Source: a virus. Taken from it: a stretch of DNA of 23,846 nt. Below are positions 20,401 through 23,846 of this stretch, piece by piece (the first letter of the stretch is position 1; every line of letters starts with the position of its first letter). The DNA lies in the IMG/VR virus record IMGVR_UViG_3300031162_001261, positions 1-23,846 of that record, one strand, 5' to 3'. Both the position numbers and the translations under genes were made by a program. The notes under the pieces were generated by a model. That model was not told the DNA's origin. It made no database searches and saw only the letters and a program-made list of their open reading frames with translations.

Positions 20401-21835
20401 CACACCGGACCTGGAAGTAAAATATGATAATAGAGATCCATTGGCGGCAGGTGACTATATCGGCATGGCAGTGTTTGGGTATGATGAGAATGAGAAATCA
20501 ACTATTCCAGGTTATGTCACACATGACGAGCATCTGGTACACTCATCCAGCCACCCCACATCACAGATAATGTATGGCAACGGCACACGCAAGGAATTCT
20601 CGCTGATCAATGACATACAGGGAACCAACGCATTCACGGCAGTGGTGGAGATTGACGGTAGGCGCCTCGTCCCGGCAGAGGGAATAGAATACACCGGTGA
20701 CGGATCCAGTGAGGGACCTTTCTACCTGAACTTGACTAATTGGTCAGTAACAGAAGACCTATTCCAGACAGTGATAGCAGACAGTGACGTACATTGTTTC
20801 GTTGATGGAGTAGAGCAAAAGTTGTACGAGGACTTCACTGTCAGTGCTGTAGACGCCAGCACAGTCAGATATGTGGTGTTTACCACAGCACCCGCGGCAG
20901 GCGCAGACGTCAAGATATTCGTTGAGACATCAGCGGAGTACAAGATAAATTATTCCGGAGTTCCTGTGAGCCCAGGATTGAATTCGATAACATTTAATAC
21001 GGCTCCCATCGATGGTGCCCGCATAATGGTGACCACGGACAATAATACGTCTGAGCTTGACATCATTAATAGATGTTATAGGGGACCGACATCAACAGGC
21101 TCAACCATAACGACTGGATTTGACCAAGTTGGTTTCGATGCCGATGGCGAACCATTTGACAAGACTGTGGGAATCGTGGTTGACACCAGTAACTTTGATC
21201 TCGGTAGAAGCATAACCAAGCCTGATAAGTTACGTGTCACGGTGAATGGACTACGCAAATATCTCGGTAGGGATTGGCAGATGAACTCAACAGATAGCAC
21301 TGAGTTGCAGTTCACATCAACAGCGATCAGCGACAGTGATGTCGTGGTGGTGACGCTACAGACAGAGAACGAGGCACCTGATAACTTGAATTTTGCTATA
21401 TTCAAGGACATGCGAGATAACAATGCTGTCTATAGAATCAAGGCCAGCGAGCAGACAACACTTACACAGGCATTGTCAGCAACTGCGGATACCATATATG
21501 TCAGAGATGCCAGCAAGTTAGCGAAACCAAATCTCAATGAGGGAACGTTTGGTATAGTCATCATCGATGGAGAACGCATAACATATCGCAATAGAGATGT
21601 TACCAACAATACATTAAGCGGACTGCGTAGGGGTACCGCTGGCACGGGTGCGGCGGCACATGCGGCCGGTAGCATTGCCTATGACTACTCCGTATCGACG
21701 TATCTGGATTACGGTTATAACAAGACATGGTATGACCTACCAACTGTTGATGATGGTAGCACAGTTACACAGGGCAAGGCATTACAGAACACAAACACTG
21801 TACCGGCCAAGTTCTTAAAGGGTGAAAATTCATAG
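8432..21835 (+). CDS. Giant mosaic virion structural protein (baseplate/fibre), 4467 residues
   Basis: A single frame of 13.4 kb directly after gp6, in the place of gp7 in T4, but showing no similarity to T4 gp7 that I can see. The N-terminus (VDLLPEIFRTETNKKFLAAT, YDKFVNFGQYYWLSSGPDP, residues 1-145) resembles what I remember as the anchor of large structural proteins in marine T4-like and jumbo phages. Further signatures of that kind recur: PYGYVFTSTSAAADFLISYG (about 13174), RWGQLFTGSSVDVYQWIES (about 17413), NEIKPYHVQVKEF (about 18816), GGEYIDTYSSHSPEELVP (about 19801). Inserted modules are listed separately. No signal peptide or membrane segment is evident. It likely starts at the wedge and extends outward with receptor- or glycan-binding parts. 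It overlaps the gp6 stop by one base and the next frame's GTG by one base, implying coupled translation. The structural role is secure; its exact place in the virion is inferred. Confidence 0.85.
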   Translation: MATRVRTVDLLPEIFRTETNKKFLAATLDQMVQPPKLKRVQGYIGKRYGIGVDQTDKYVIEPDKERADYQLEPTVVYKTADTQKTKDLLTYPGLIDALDVNDAITNRHDRLFSSDYYSWDPLVDYDKFVNFGQYYWLSSGPDPVDVQATPVAFTDDFTVTRASKGYELSGVSGTNPTLTLARGGNYTFNVTQTGNPFWIQSNAGTSGVIPGQENVSSREVFGVTNNGDDNGTVTFNAPLADAQSFYYGLTDLGTVDLATSLKFDEINNQFVDVFLASTDGIDQIRDLNGRTVIFLNRNTQSDPANSGWRYTDRFDTDGVNFDTATFDTETEITNQDLRYSVWQIQYVTDVSSTRPYMKLIRVLDAPKLNKIEVEYGTVSASRSYYRNAEGFWELIPPLTAVKDTLYYQDGTDSTKFGVIKLVDETTKDLLFVTDDIVGKKTYTAPNGVVFSNGMKVKFRGSTQPATYQDGEYYIEGVGNAIQLLPTSDYRTPEKYTKSETQPFDIYGYDSVPFDESLNAPTELDYFTINKASPDRNAWSRSNRWTHIDVINKTAEYNKTTALLNQDKRAKRPILEFKAGLRLFDYGTNSLGPVNIMDSSETDALSNVNGKTGYSVDGYSLATGTRIIFTKDTDPEVRNKIYQVELIDEDGSNATARIINLTKVNDVVTDDVVYQLSGAKGQGKTWRYDGTAWQETQQKTSINQAPLFDVFDKNGRGFSDRTYYPSTNFTGSKLFSYAPGSGAVDKELGIRLKYQTINNVGDIVFDNNLEKDTFIYTSDSVSTTLKVNTGFVRNYSGRTTFTREIGWKKHVNKSTQYQSLEFTYTGVPLVADIPARETEDIPVVVYVDNVFQETSRYSYTVSTTQTTITFGSGYAPKKGANITIRIQSDKVSQFGHYEVPPNLANNAPNGSFTDITLGTVRNHYIDLAQNLIDLSGKVFGANNSRDLGDIVPYGGLIVQQGSPLHLAATFIKDSNINFFNALDYSSREYEKYKGKLLDALAKNAFQGTVAEQLDEALSFVNNGRQNSDPFYWSDMIPCGQVFTETKYNITAIDDNIFDLSQTYDFTKANYLGLVVHVNDIQLIKDTDFTVTTGAPRLTISTTLNTGDVVKIREYTNTAGSFIPSTPTKLGLYNKYRPEKITDNSYVESQDVIIGHDGSKTIAFGDNRDDILLEFEKRIFNNIKWTGDVPLCLEDVAPGKFRKTDYANAEVTTLLNRDFLSWVAWNRLDYKLQDYVADNKKTWNYAQSQDRIDGELLPGNQRGIYLKYYDTDTPHVTPWEMIGFAVKPIWWNVKYGAAPYTSGNKVLWDDLENGRVWNGVDTYTVVAKWKRPGLSKIIPVDDEGNLKTAFDSIVGNYDSLSFEKSWVSGDSGPVETAWRRSSSFPFAVIRMLAQSKPAEFFALNADRDLYKYDSELAQYVYDGRSRIRAEDIVLYGAGTAKHSYINWCVEYSKKQGVSAIAGIKDVLENINIQLTYRLASFSDKEYLKIYTEKSSPNSNNASLLLPDESFEVFLYSNEVFDTAEYSSVIIQKTADGWAVSGNSQLDPYFKIYNSIVNGNYQMIKVGSRSVRVSKDFNTTTTRVPYGYVFTSTSAAADFLISYGRYLEDKGFVFEDLDNHYLLDWSQMIREFLHWSQQGWADGSIINLNPNANRLKITRAQSIVAPITGETADDFVLNQNLKAIPNNKLNFNRMDNTFEVESLDEDAISYLKADFTSYEHVLVFDNKSIFNDLLYDPTTGSRQQRLRISGYKTGEWNGQVDAQGFIFNIDNVKEWTNNKEYSKGDIVLFKNGYYTAAKSVYPKEKFDYSDWVETEYNTVKKGLLPNLSLKTDQLRDYYDINVANLEKDGDKLGFNIIGFNERDYLSSMGLDDISQINVFRSFIGSKGTNRAANLFKTSRLQKEIADYDIYENWAVKQGQYGAEGNRAYVELRLDESLMDANPSTFKITNSGSDQTVDQSVSLENLYKQSYKISTTPILPQRYSVASELNLPTAGYVNVDDINIQLFDILDLKALIPYMNKIGEGTTIWVAKDNRWGWNVYRSSLVLPTLSKITDNLDGTSTLLFDSSHGLAKDDIIMIKWGTDEGTLVDGGFRVLVAQSLNKISIGVSLPDDITSVTLEALTYKLNSVRVAQGSDILGLPFANEIDPGNRVWIDNNGNDRWQVLEKIDPFKQESSLEPSRNFINGLTDQTMVNIDFGASVAQNAESLTAFVGAPSYNSSKGGLFTYVKTANDTMAQNIILTGTGTTALDNYGNDVACANEMWSIAGASTSNSGEGYAYILKQLNSNLISEHQLLVNPSDANDEAKFGHAVAMSDDGRWAYVSAPGKDSVYVFQRVDRQLQRFTGTGNDDSNAQYDLSDYIIANEPDQIAVVVNNVELGVADYTFTSSVSSTGILTLNTGLTLDDKIAVTRRETLTLNGDGSTRVFDITGLYTADGEYSLTVTVNGVLQRLNIDYDYAHDSSNVFAFATAPADGAVIQVRSSDYYEYVTAIVGTKGEEFGYSLATTTDGRQVAIGARTANKTYIYDRDVERQVVTDATDKTYVSDKTPIGRAVVSVNGKILQDSARYIGGTYTVAGKTVTMATAPGLGDFVEIETNNFMLVDTMEMTNPYAGAEFGHKVTICPTNCSVYVSAPEDGTVLPSAGSVQRSVNQSRFYGTITGTVSNPTVTIGEKIRINNVVVTFTGTTLDQVVTDINNATIPNVKAVNSNGKLTISLTNIKAGAVANKLYVYPAGNDNGALTDLGLDIFKYLQTITSPYPSDKARFGESLSVSDDAFTVVVSSSKGASNLPTTFDNKKTKLDGGSTRIRDVRIQSGSVYTFDYLSSASDSISNPGKLVFGQQVVDNTVIELAEFGKAVDYKGGRLFITSPGHVSGDGSSEVGRVVIYNNAKKEFAWKTIREEGQVVNVELLNRAFIYDKNTLESKVDVDFFDPLQGKLLGAVRENIDYLTPVDPAGYDVGSVNNYGQTWRDEHVGEIWWNTTNTRYINHYIGDPEYRAKRWGQLFTGSSVDVYQWIESTQAPADYTGTGTVYSTTSYATKTRVGVTGFVETVYYYWVKNIPSVSPGKTLSPSVMAQYIEDPRASGIAYLAPVDANTGALYNVGQYLSAKDSILHVEYDRKQTDNNVHVEYELIKVGDPDQFLNAQLYRKLLDSFAGVDTAGNKVPDATLSEANQYGIEFRPRQSMFKDRYTALKNYLTRANRKLALYPISESKSFNLLNSKDNEPAATAYNKRLLTYEELTYQDLSLVSAGYKYLVANDSTQNNLWTMYEVQSNKTLLLTRVQNYKTSNYWSYKDWYATGYSANSKPTYEVSTYSRLSTVNSKTAVGEIVKVTTNSAGKFELYEKTTTGWVRIGLQDGTIEINKDVYDYTEGRNGFDVEVFDAQYFDEEPVTETRQIIKAINEELFIAELAKERIDLINLIFEYTKSEHTAADWLVKTSLIDVNHNLRDLKPFNIYQVDNQDFIEKYINEIKPYHVQVKEFSLTYKGDDLFSGDATDFDLPAYYDETQARFISPKLATTGVAGDFTSTDAIWKTWPYNQWISNYTLSIDSVTVLKKGSGYTEAPTVTVSGTATTPATMVARVNTAGEVISIEVTNPGIGYITAPTITLSGGNGTGAAAVAVTSPGTVRDMKTTLRYDRYEYQSEIVDWAANTAYDPGQLVRYRDKVYKAKNEDDSALSVTGATFNTDDFEVVDPGTLSGVNRTMGLYAPKVNNTGLDLGLLVSGTDYPGVQVKGVLYNQNTGYDSGNYDINPYDNLDFGEEGRPSYSESLLDTKYNPGDYTDTYLGTLTADINVDGGEYIDTYSSHSPEELVPSSIFDTLNMKVFTRPGYDYENDGHGQPFGSYTWKYTGSSDTTTVSWDLIENPFAVRVFNVTTGLTLRFEYFAPYEGTVNYSANWLNKTVTLTGSGVSVGDILRVESYGIGGGDQLWVDNYSVSDLLIDDSTDGLYVDIPVAFEDIYEAMIKVNGYRVTNYTFAELNETTTRVTFGTQDVDGNGTPDLEVKYDNRDPLAAGDYIGMAVFGYDENEKSTIPGYVTHDEHLVHSSSHPTSQIMYGNGTRKEFSLINDIQGTNAFTAVVEIDGRRLVPAEGIEYTGDGSSEGPFYLNLTNWSVTEDLFQTVIADSDVHCFVDGVEQKLYEDFTVSAVDASTVRYVVFTTAPAAGADVKIFVETSAEYKINYSGVPVSPGLNSITFNTAPIDGARIMVTTDNNTSELDIINRCYRGPTSTGSTITTGFDQVGFDADGEPFDKTVGIVVDTSNFDLGRSITKPDKLRVTVNGLRKYLGRDWQMNSTDSTELQFTSTAISDSDVVVVTLQTENEAPDNLNFAIFKDMRDNNAVYRIKASEQTTLTQALSATADTIYVRDASKLAKPNLNEGTFGIVIIDGERITYRNRDVTNNTLSGLRRGTAGTGAAAHAAGSIAYDYSVSTYLDYGYNKTWYDLPTVDDGSTVTQGKALQNTNTVPAKFLKGENS
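8930..9180 (+). other. Cupredoxin-like module in the giant protein
   Basis: About residues 183-250: GGNYTFNVTQTGNPFWIQ, then VFGVTNNGDDNGTVTFNAP and FYYGLTD. This follows a beta-sandwich pattern I recall from marine phage and bacterial proteins, usually read as GHPFWI ... GVTNNG ... YYCQYHSSM. In this copy the His, Cys and Met that would hold copper are not seen (GNPFWI, FYYGLTD), so it would be a structural or binding version. The assignment is from memory of the pattern. Confidence 0.4.
10942..11094 (+). repeat. VNG-type fibre module 1
   Basis: Residues about 838-888 of the giant protein: VVVYVDNVFQETSRYSY, a beta turn, then FGSGYAPKKGANITIRIQS. This is the common phage fibre module with the order V-x-V-N-G-x-x-Q, x-Y-x-Y, AP-x-x-G-x-x-I-x-V. 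Related copies occur at about 11635, 15518, 15661, 16067, 20248, 20778 and 21227. Confidence 0.55.
11635..11775 (+). repeat. VNG-type fibre module 2
   Basis: GLVVHVNDIQLIKDTDFTV followed by LNTGDVVKIREYT. Same module order as the copy at about 10942, with ND in place of NG. Confidence 0.5.
13739..13870 (+). other. CBM5/12-like carbohydrate-binding motif 1
   Basis: EWTNNKEYSKGDIVLFKN followed by GYYTAAKSV and YSDWVE, about residues 1770-1813. This follows the chitin-binding type 3 / CBM5/12 pattern W...Y..GD.V...G..Y.A......W. A role in glycan contact is inferred. Confidence 0.5.
15518..15658 (+). repeat. VNG-type module inserted between propeller blades 3 and 4 (first copy)
   Basis: QIAVVVNNVELGVADYTF then LTLDDKIAVTRRE. 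A fibre module placed in the loop between blades 3 and 4, directly followed by a second one. Confidence 0.5.
15661..15885 (+). repeat. VNG-type module inserted between propeller blades 3 and 4 (second copy)
   Basis: LNGDGSTRVFDI, then SLTVTVNGVLQRLNIDYDY and FATAPADGAVIQVRS. The clearest copy of the module in the window, with both the VNGVLQ turn and the APADG turn. Confidence 0.6.
16067..16215 (+). repeat. VNG-type module inserted between propeller blades 4 and 5
   Basis: GRAVVSVNGKILQDSARY then VTMATAPGLGDFVEIETNN. A single module accounts for most of the longer spacing between blades 4 and 5. Confidence 0.55.
16420..16665 (+). other. Flagellin-IN-like insert between propeller blades 5 and 6
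   Basis: IGEKIRINNVVVTFTGTTL, DQVVTDINNA, NVKAVNSNGKLTISLT, ending LTDLGLDI. The order of IN-x-V, T-G-T-T-L-x-x-V-V-x-x-I-N, N-G-K-L-T-I and a closing LGL resembles the flagellin hook IN motif of bacterial flagellar proteins. Homology is uncertain; the fold may simply be similar. Confidence 0.4.
19050..19298 (+). repeat. Tandem GSGYT-type beta repeats in the giant protein
   Basis: Two copies in a row, about residues 3540-3622: VTVLKKGSGYTEAPTVTVSG and IEVTNPGIGYITAPTITLSG, each followed by an Ala/Thr-rich strand. This repeat is widespread in phage and bacterial surface proteins; its binding partner is unknown. Confidence 0.65.
19344..19493 (+). other. CBM5/12-like carbohydrate-binding motif 2
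   Basis: DWAANTAYDPGQLVRYRDKV, then YKAKNEDDS and a closing FEVVD. Same W...Y..G..V.Y....Y.A order as the motif at about 13739, directly after the GSGYT repeats. The final Trp is not seen. Confidence 0.5.
20248..20430 (+). repeat. VNG-type module with Asp-rich loop
   Basis: YEAMIKVNGYRVTNYTFAEL, then DVDGNGTPDLEVKYD. A fibre module whose second turn is replaced by a DVDGNG loop that looks able to bind calcium. Confidence 0.5.
20778..20946 (+). repeat. VNG-type fibre module near the C-terminus
   Basis: VHCFVDGVEQKLYEDFTV then FTTAPAAGADVKIFVETS. Both turns of the module are present, with DG in place of NG. Confidence 0.55.
21227..21370 (+). repeat. VNG-type fibre module, last copy
   Basis: KLRVTVNGLRKYLGRDWQM then LQFTSTAISDSDVVVVTLQ. 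The VNG turn is clear; the AP turn is replaced by AISDSD. Confidence 0.5.
21457..21715 (+). other. C-terminal 'IDGERITY ... RRGTAGTGAAAHAAGS' module
   Basis: About residues 4343-4428 of the giant protein: IIDGERITYRNRD followed by LSGLRRGTAGTGAAAHAAGS. This pair of motifs is frequent in tail fibre proteins of marine phages, as I recall it, and marks the end of the giant protein. Function unknown. Confidence 0.55.
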
Positions 21836-22500
21836 TGGATAAATATAGTATGGAACAAAATAAAGATACTGAGATGAAAGAAGAACAAAAGAAACCAGAC
21901 GAGCAAGGTGGGGTCCTGATCGAGGGACACATCAAGATATTTGATCCCAACAACGAGGAAGTCTTTGTGGACAAGCGTAATGCCATCCATTATGAGAACT
22001 TCTCAAACAGCCTGGCTCAGGCAATGGCCAACAAGAACTTGGGACACATATATCAGATGGCGTTTGGCAATGGAGGATCAAGTGTGGACACCACGGGTGT
22101 CATCACATACCTTCCACCAAACATCACCGGACAGAATGCTGATCTATACAACCAAACATATCAAAAGGTAGTGGATAACACATCATCGGCCAACACGGAC
22201 ACATCAAGGAACAAGTTGACGGTATTACACACAGCAGGAAAACTATACACGGACATATTGGTATCATGCTTATTGGACTACGGCGAACCTTCAGGACAGC
22301 AGGCATTTGACAACTCAACCAACTTAGATGGTAATTTCGTGTTTGATGAGTTGGGATTGAAATCATGGCAGGGTTCAGCAAGTAATTTAGATCTAGTGAC
22401 ACACGTGATATTCCATCCTGTGCAAAAGTCTCTGAACAGACAGATACAGATAGATTACACGGTGAGGATACAGACTCTGACCAATTTGAGCACTACTTAA
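21835..22500 (+). CDS. Conserved small virion protein of marine T4-like phages
   Basis: Function not established. The 221-residue protein has a charged, Lys/Glu/Gln-rich start and a core I recognise from marine T4-like genomes: VDKRNAIHYENFSNSLAQAM, YQMAFGNGGSSVDTTGVITY, LPPNITGQNADLYNQTY, SCLLDYGEPSGQQAFD, FDELGLKSWQG, THVIFHPVQKSLNRQIQIDY. Placed between the giant protein and a fibre gene, it is probably a tail or baseplate-periphery component. Three starts are possible: GTG 21835, which overlaps the upstream stop (TAGTG) and has AAAGGG at 21817-21822; ATG 21850; and ATG 21874. The GTG is chosen for its spacing, but a late-promoter octamer lies within its first codons, so messages begun there could use only the later starts. 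The core is intact in all three cases. Confidence 0.8.
   Translation: MDKYSMEQNKDTEMKEEQKKPDEQGGVLIEGHIKIFDPNNEEVFVDKRNAIHYENFSNSLAQAMANKNLGHIYQMAFGNGGSSVDTTGVITYLPPNITGQNADLYNQTYQKVVDNTSSANTDTSRNKLTVLHTAGKLYTDILVSCLLDYGEPSGQQAFDNSTNLDGNFVFDELGLKSWQGSASNLDLVTHVIFHPVQKSLNRQIQIDYTVRIQTLTNLSTT
21838..21845 (+). promoter_or_regulatory. T4-type late promoter octamer at the small virion gene
   Basis: GATAAATA lies three bases after the giant protein's stop begins to be read out, inside the first codons of the GTG-started frame and four bases before ATG 21850. With T4 spacing, transcription would begin at about 21850-21851. That would leave ATG 21850 leaderless or lost and ATG 21874 with a leader of about 23 bases. 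Confidence 0.6.
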
Positions 22501-22521
22501 ATGTGCTTAGTTAATCGGTTA

Positions 22522-22529
22522 GATAAATA
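22522..22529 (+). promoter_or_regulatory. T4-type late promoter octamer before the fibre gene
   Basis: GATAAATA in the 59-base gap after the small virion gene, ending 30 bases before the fibre ATG. This is the most conventional arrangement in the window: it predicts a leader of about 25 bases that contains AAGGATAC (22540-22547) and GGAG (22548-22551), the latter eight bases before the ATG. Confidence 0.7.
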
Positions 22530-22559
22530 ATACATAACAAAGGATACGGAGTATAAAAG

Positions 22560-23846
22560 ATGGCTTATACAATTAATCAAACAGATGGAACCATATTTGC
22601 CACGGTGGCAGATGGAACCATCAACACCACCAGCTCATTGACGCTGGTCGGTAAGAACTACGCCGGTTACGGTGAGTTCCTGAACGAGAACGTTCTCAAA
22701 TTACTTGAGAGTGGTGCTAACACGACAGCACCAGGTGCACCACTGACAGGCCAATTATGGTTTGACAAGACTGCGGGCGTGCTAAAAGTTTATAACGGCA
22801 CAATATTTAAGAACCTAGGTTCAGCCACGAGCTCCAGCACTGCACCAACATCAGTTGTGTCAGGCGATTTATGGTTTGACTCAACAAACAAACAGTTGAA
22901 AGTATATGATGGTGCCAGTTGGATCTTGGTAGGTCCTTCATTCACTGCCGGCACGGGAACATCAGGTGCCATAGTTGACACCGTACAGGACAACGTGGCA
23001 GTTGATCACGTCGTCGTAAAATTATTCGTTGAAGACAGCATAGTGGCAACTGTATCCAAAGACGCAACGTTCACTCCAGGAGCGGCCATCACTGGTTTTG
23101 CAACGATCGGTCCAGGTGTACAGTTAAGCTCATCAGTTTCAAACGCGGTGTTTAAAGGTTCAGCTACGAACGCACAAACATTAGATAACTTAGATTCAAC
23201 AGACTTCCTAAGTGCCATCGCAAATGACACGACATCAGGCACACTGGGCGTATTAAACGACACAGGACTAGCAGTTGGTGTGGACAGTGACTTCAGGGTA
23301 AGCGTATCCGGCTCAGACGTTACTATTGCTAACCAAACACTAGACGGTGATGTTATCCTTAGAGTCAATGACGGAGGCGTCGCTAAGAACGTTGCTGTGG
23401 TTGACGGAGCAACGGCTTCGGTATTGCCCGGTGCAAACAACACGTATGACATAGGTGCGTCCGGAAATGTCTGGGCAAACATATATGCCACGAACTTTAA
23501 CGGTACAGCATCTGCCGCTGAATATTCTGACTTGGCTGAACGCTTTGAGACAGATACAGCATATCCGGCAGGTACCGTGGTTGAGTTAGGCGGTGTTAAA
23601 GAAATCACTATGGCGCAAGATGAATTAAGTGACGCAGTTTTCGGTGTTGTATCAACGAAGGCGGCTTACTTGATGAATTCAGGTGCGGGTAGTAATGAGA
23701 CACACCCACCGATCGCTATGAACGGTCGAGTTCCTGTGAGAGTAATCGGTACAGTGAATAAGGGTGATAGACTAGTATCAGCAGGTAACGGGTTGGCTAG
23801 AGCGGCTTCGAAAGATGAACCCACAGCATTCAACGTGATCGGCAGG
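22560..23846 (+). CDS. Tail fibre/adhesin-like structural protein, 3' partial
   Basis: Open to the window edge (429 codons, no stop). The N-terminus YTINQTDGTIFATVADGTIN then LVGKNYAGYGEFLNENVLKL is a start I recall from marine myovirus fibre or structural proteins, probably the virion attachment part. Two related segments follow, GQLWFDKTAGVLKVYNG (about 22750) and GDLWFDSTNKQLKVYDG (about 22864). Next comes the fibre motif AQTLDNLDSTDFL (about 23177). Near the edge are NNTYDIGASGNVWANIYATN and AEYSDLAERFETDTAYPAG, then VFGVVSTKAAYLMNSGAG and GRVPVRVIGTVNKGDRLVS. That block resembles the C-terminal regions of phage fibres and preneck appendages, some of which cleave themselves. ATG 22560 is supported by GGAG eight bases upstream. 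It is likely an exposed part, perhaps receptor-binding. The cut-off end hides any distal domain. Confidence 0.72.
   Translation, partial: MAYTINQTDGTIFATVADGTINTTSSLTLVGKNYAGYGEFLNENVLKLLESGANTTAPGAPLTGQLWFDKTAGVLKVYNGTIFKNLGSATSSSTAPTSVVSGDLWFDSTNKQLKVYDGASWILVGPSFTAGTGTSGAIVDTVQDNVAVDHVVVKLFVEDSIVATVSKDATFTPGAAITGFATIGPGVQLSSSVSNAVFKGSATNAQTLDNLDSTDFLSAIANDTTSGTLGVLNDTGLAVGVDSDFRVSVSGSDVTIANQTLDGDVILRVNDGGVAKNVAVVDGATASVLPGANNTYDIGASGNVWANIYATNFNGTASAAEYSDLAERFETDTAYPAGTVVELGGVKEITMAQDELSDAVFGVVSTKAAYLMNSGAGSNETHPPIAMNGRVPVRVIGTVNKGDRLVSAGNGLARAASKDEPTAFNVIGR
22749..22936 (+). repeat. Two LWFD...VY.G repeats in the fibre-like protein
   Basis: GQLWFDKTAGVLKVYNGTIF and GDLWFDSTNKQLKVYDGASW, about 38 codons apart. 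Such repeats are common in fibre shafts and collars and probably form small beta units. Confidence 0.6.

Noticed and set aside
8432-21835. A frameshift or assembly join creating an artificial giant gene
   Set aside because: The frame is unbroken and recognisable modules follow one another throughout without a shift, so one real gene is the simplest reading.
22501-22559. Factor-independent terminator after the small virion gene
   Set aside because: No GC-rich hairpin followed by a T run is visible here or in the other gaps.
1-23846. tRNA genes, CRISPR arrays, insertion sequences or a diversity-generating retroelement
   Set aside because: No cloverleaf, evenly spaced DNA repeats, transposase or reverse transcriptase was seen. 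A distal variable region of the fibre could lie beyond the right edge.

Overview
The window is a late structural block from a T4-like myovirus. It holds tail baseplate and fibre genes only, all on the + strand, tightly packed. There is no tRNA, integrase, host-type gene or CRISPR array. Two things place it among marine T4-like phages (cyanophage and pelagiphage relatives): the gene order (hub, gp5, gp25, gp6, giant structural protein, small structural protein, fibre) and several protein signatures I remember from marine T4-like and jumbo phages. Base composition looks moderate. Arg AGA/AGG and Ile ATA codons are frequent, so the host cannot be named from this window alone.

Layout. 1-2286: a baseplate hub-like protein, open at the left edge. 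2319-4568: a gp5-like spike with an N-terminal OB fold, a beta-helix, and an apparently degenerate lysozyme-like C-terminus. 4584-4958: gp25. 5028-8432: an enlarged gp6. 8432-21835: one uninterrupted frame of 4467 codons, a mosaic giant virion protein in the place that gp7 occupies in T4. 21835-22500: a conserved small structural protein. 22560 to the right edge: a fibre/adhesin-like protein cut off by the window. The longest gap between genes is 69 bases. No stretch over 300 bases lacks a gene, and no factor-independent terminator is visible.

How it works together. The hub and spike sit at the centre of the baseplate. gp25 and gp6 form the wedge core around them. The giant protein probably radiates outward and carries beta-rich binding modules: cupredoxin-like, CBM5/12-like, GSGYT repeats, many 'VNG' fibre modules, and a seven-blade FG-GAP propeller with three blade-to-blade junctions expanded by inserts. 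The last two genes are likely peripheral tail or fibre parts. Expression looks late and phage-directed: the octamer GATAAATA, close to the T4 late promoter TATAAATA, occurs at four gene starts, and by eye I found it nowhere else on the + strand.

The most notable points are the split seven-blade propeller inside the giant protein, the moved lysozyme-like domain of gp5, and two late-promoter octamers so close to start codons that the mRNAs would be leaderless or nearly so.
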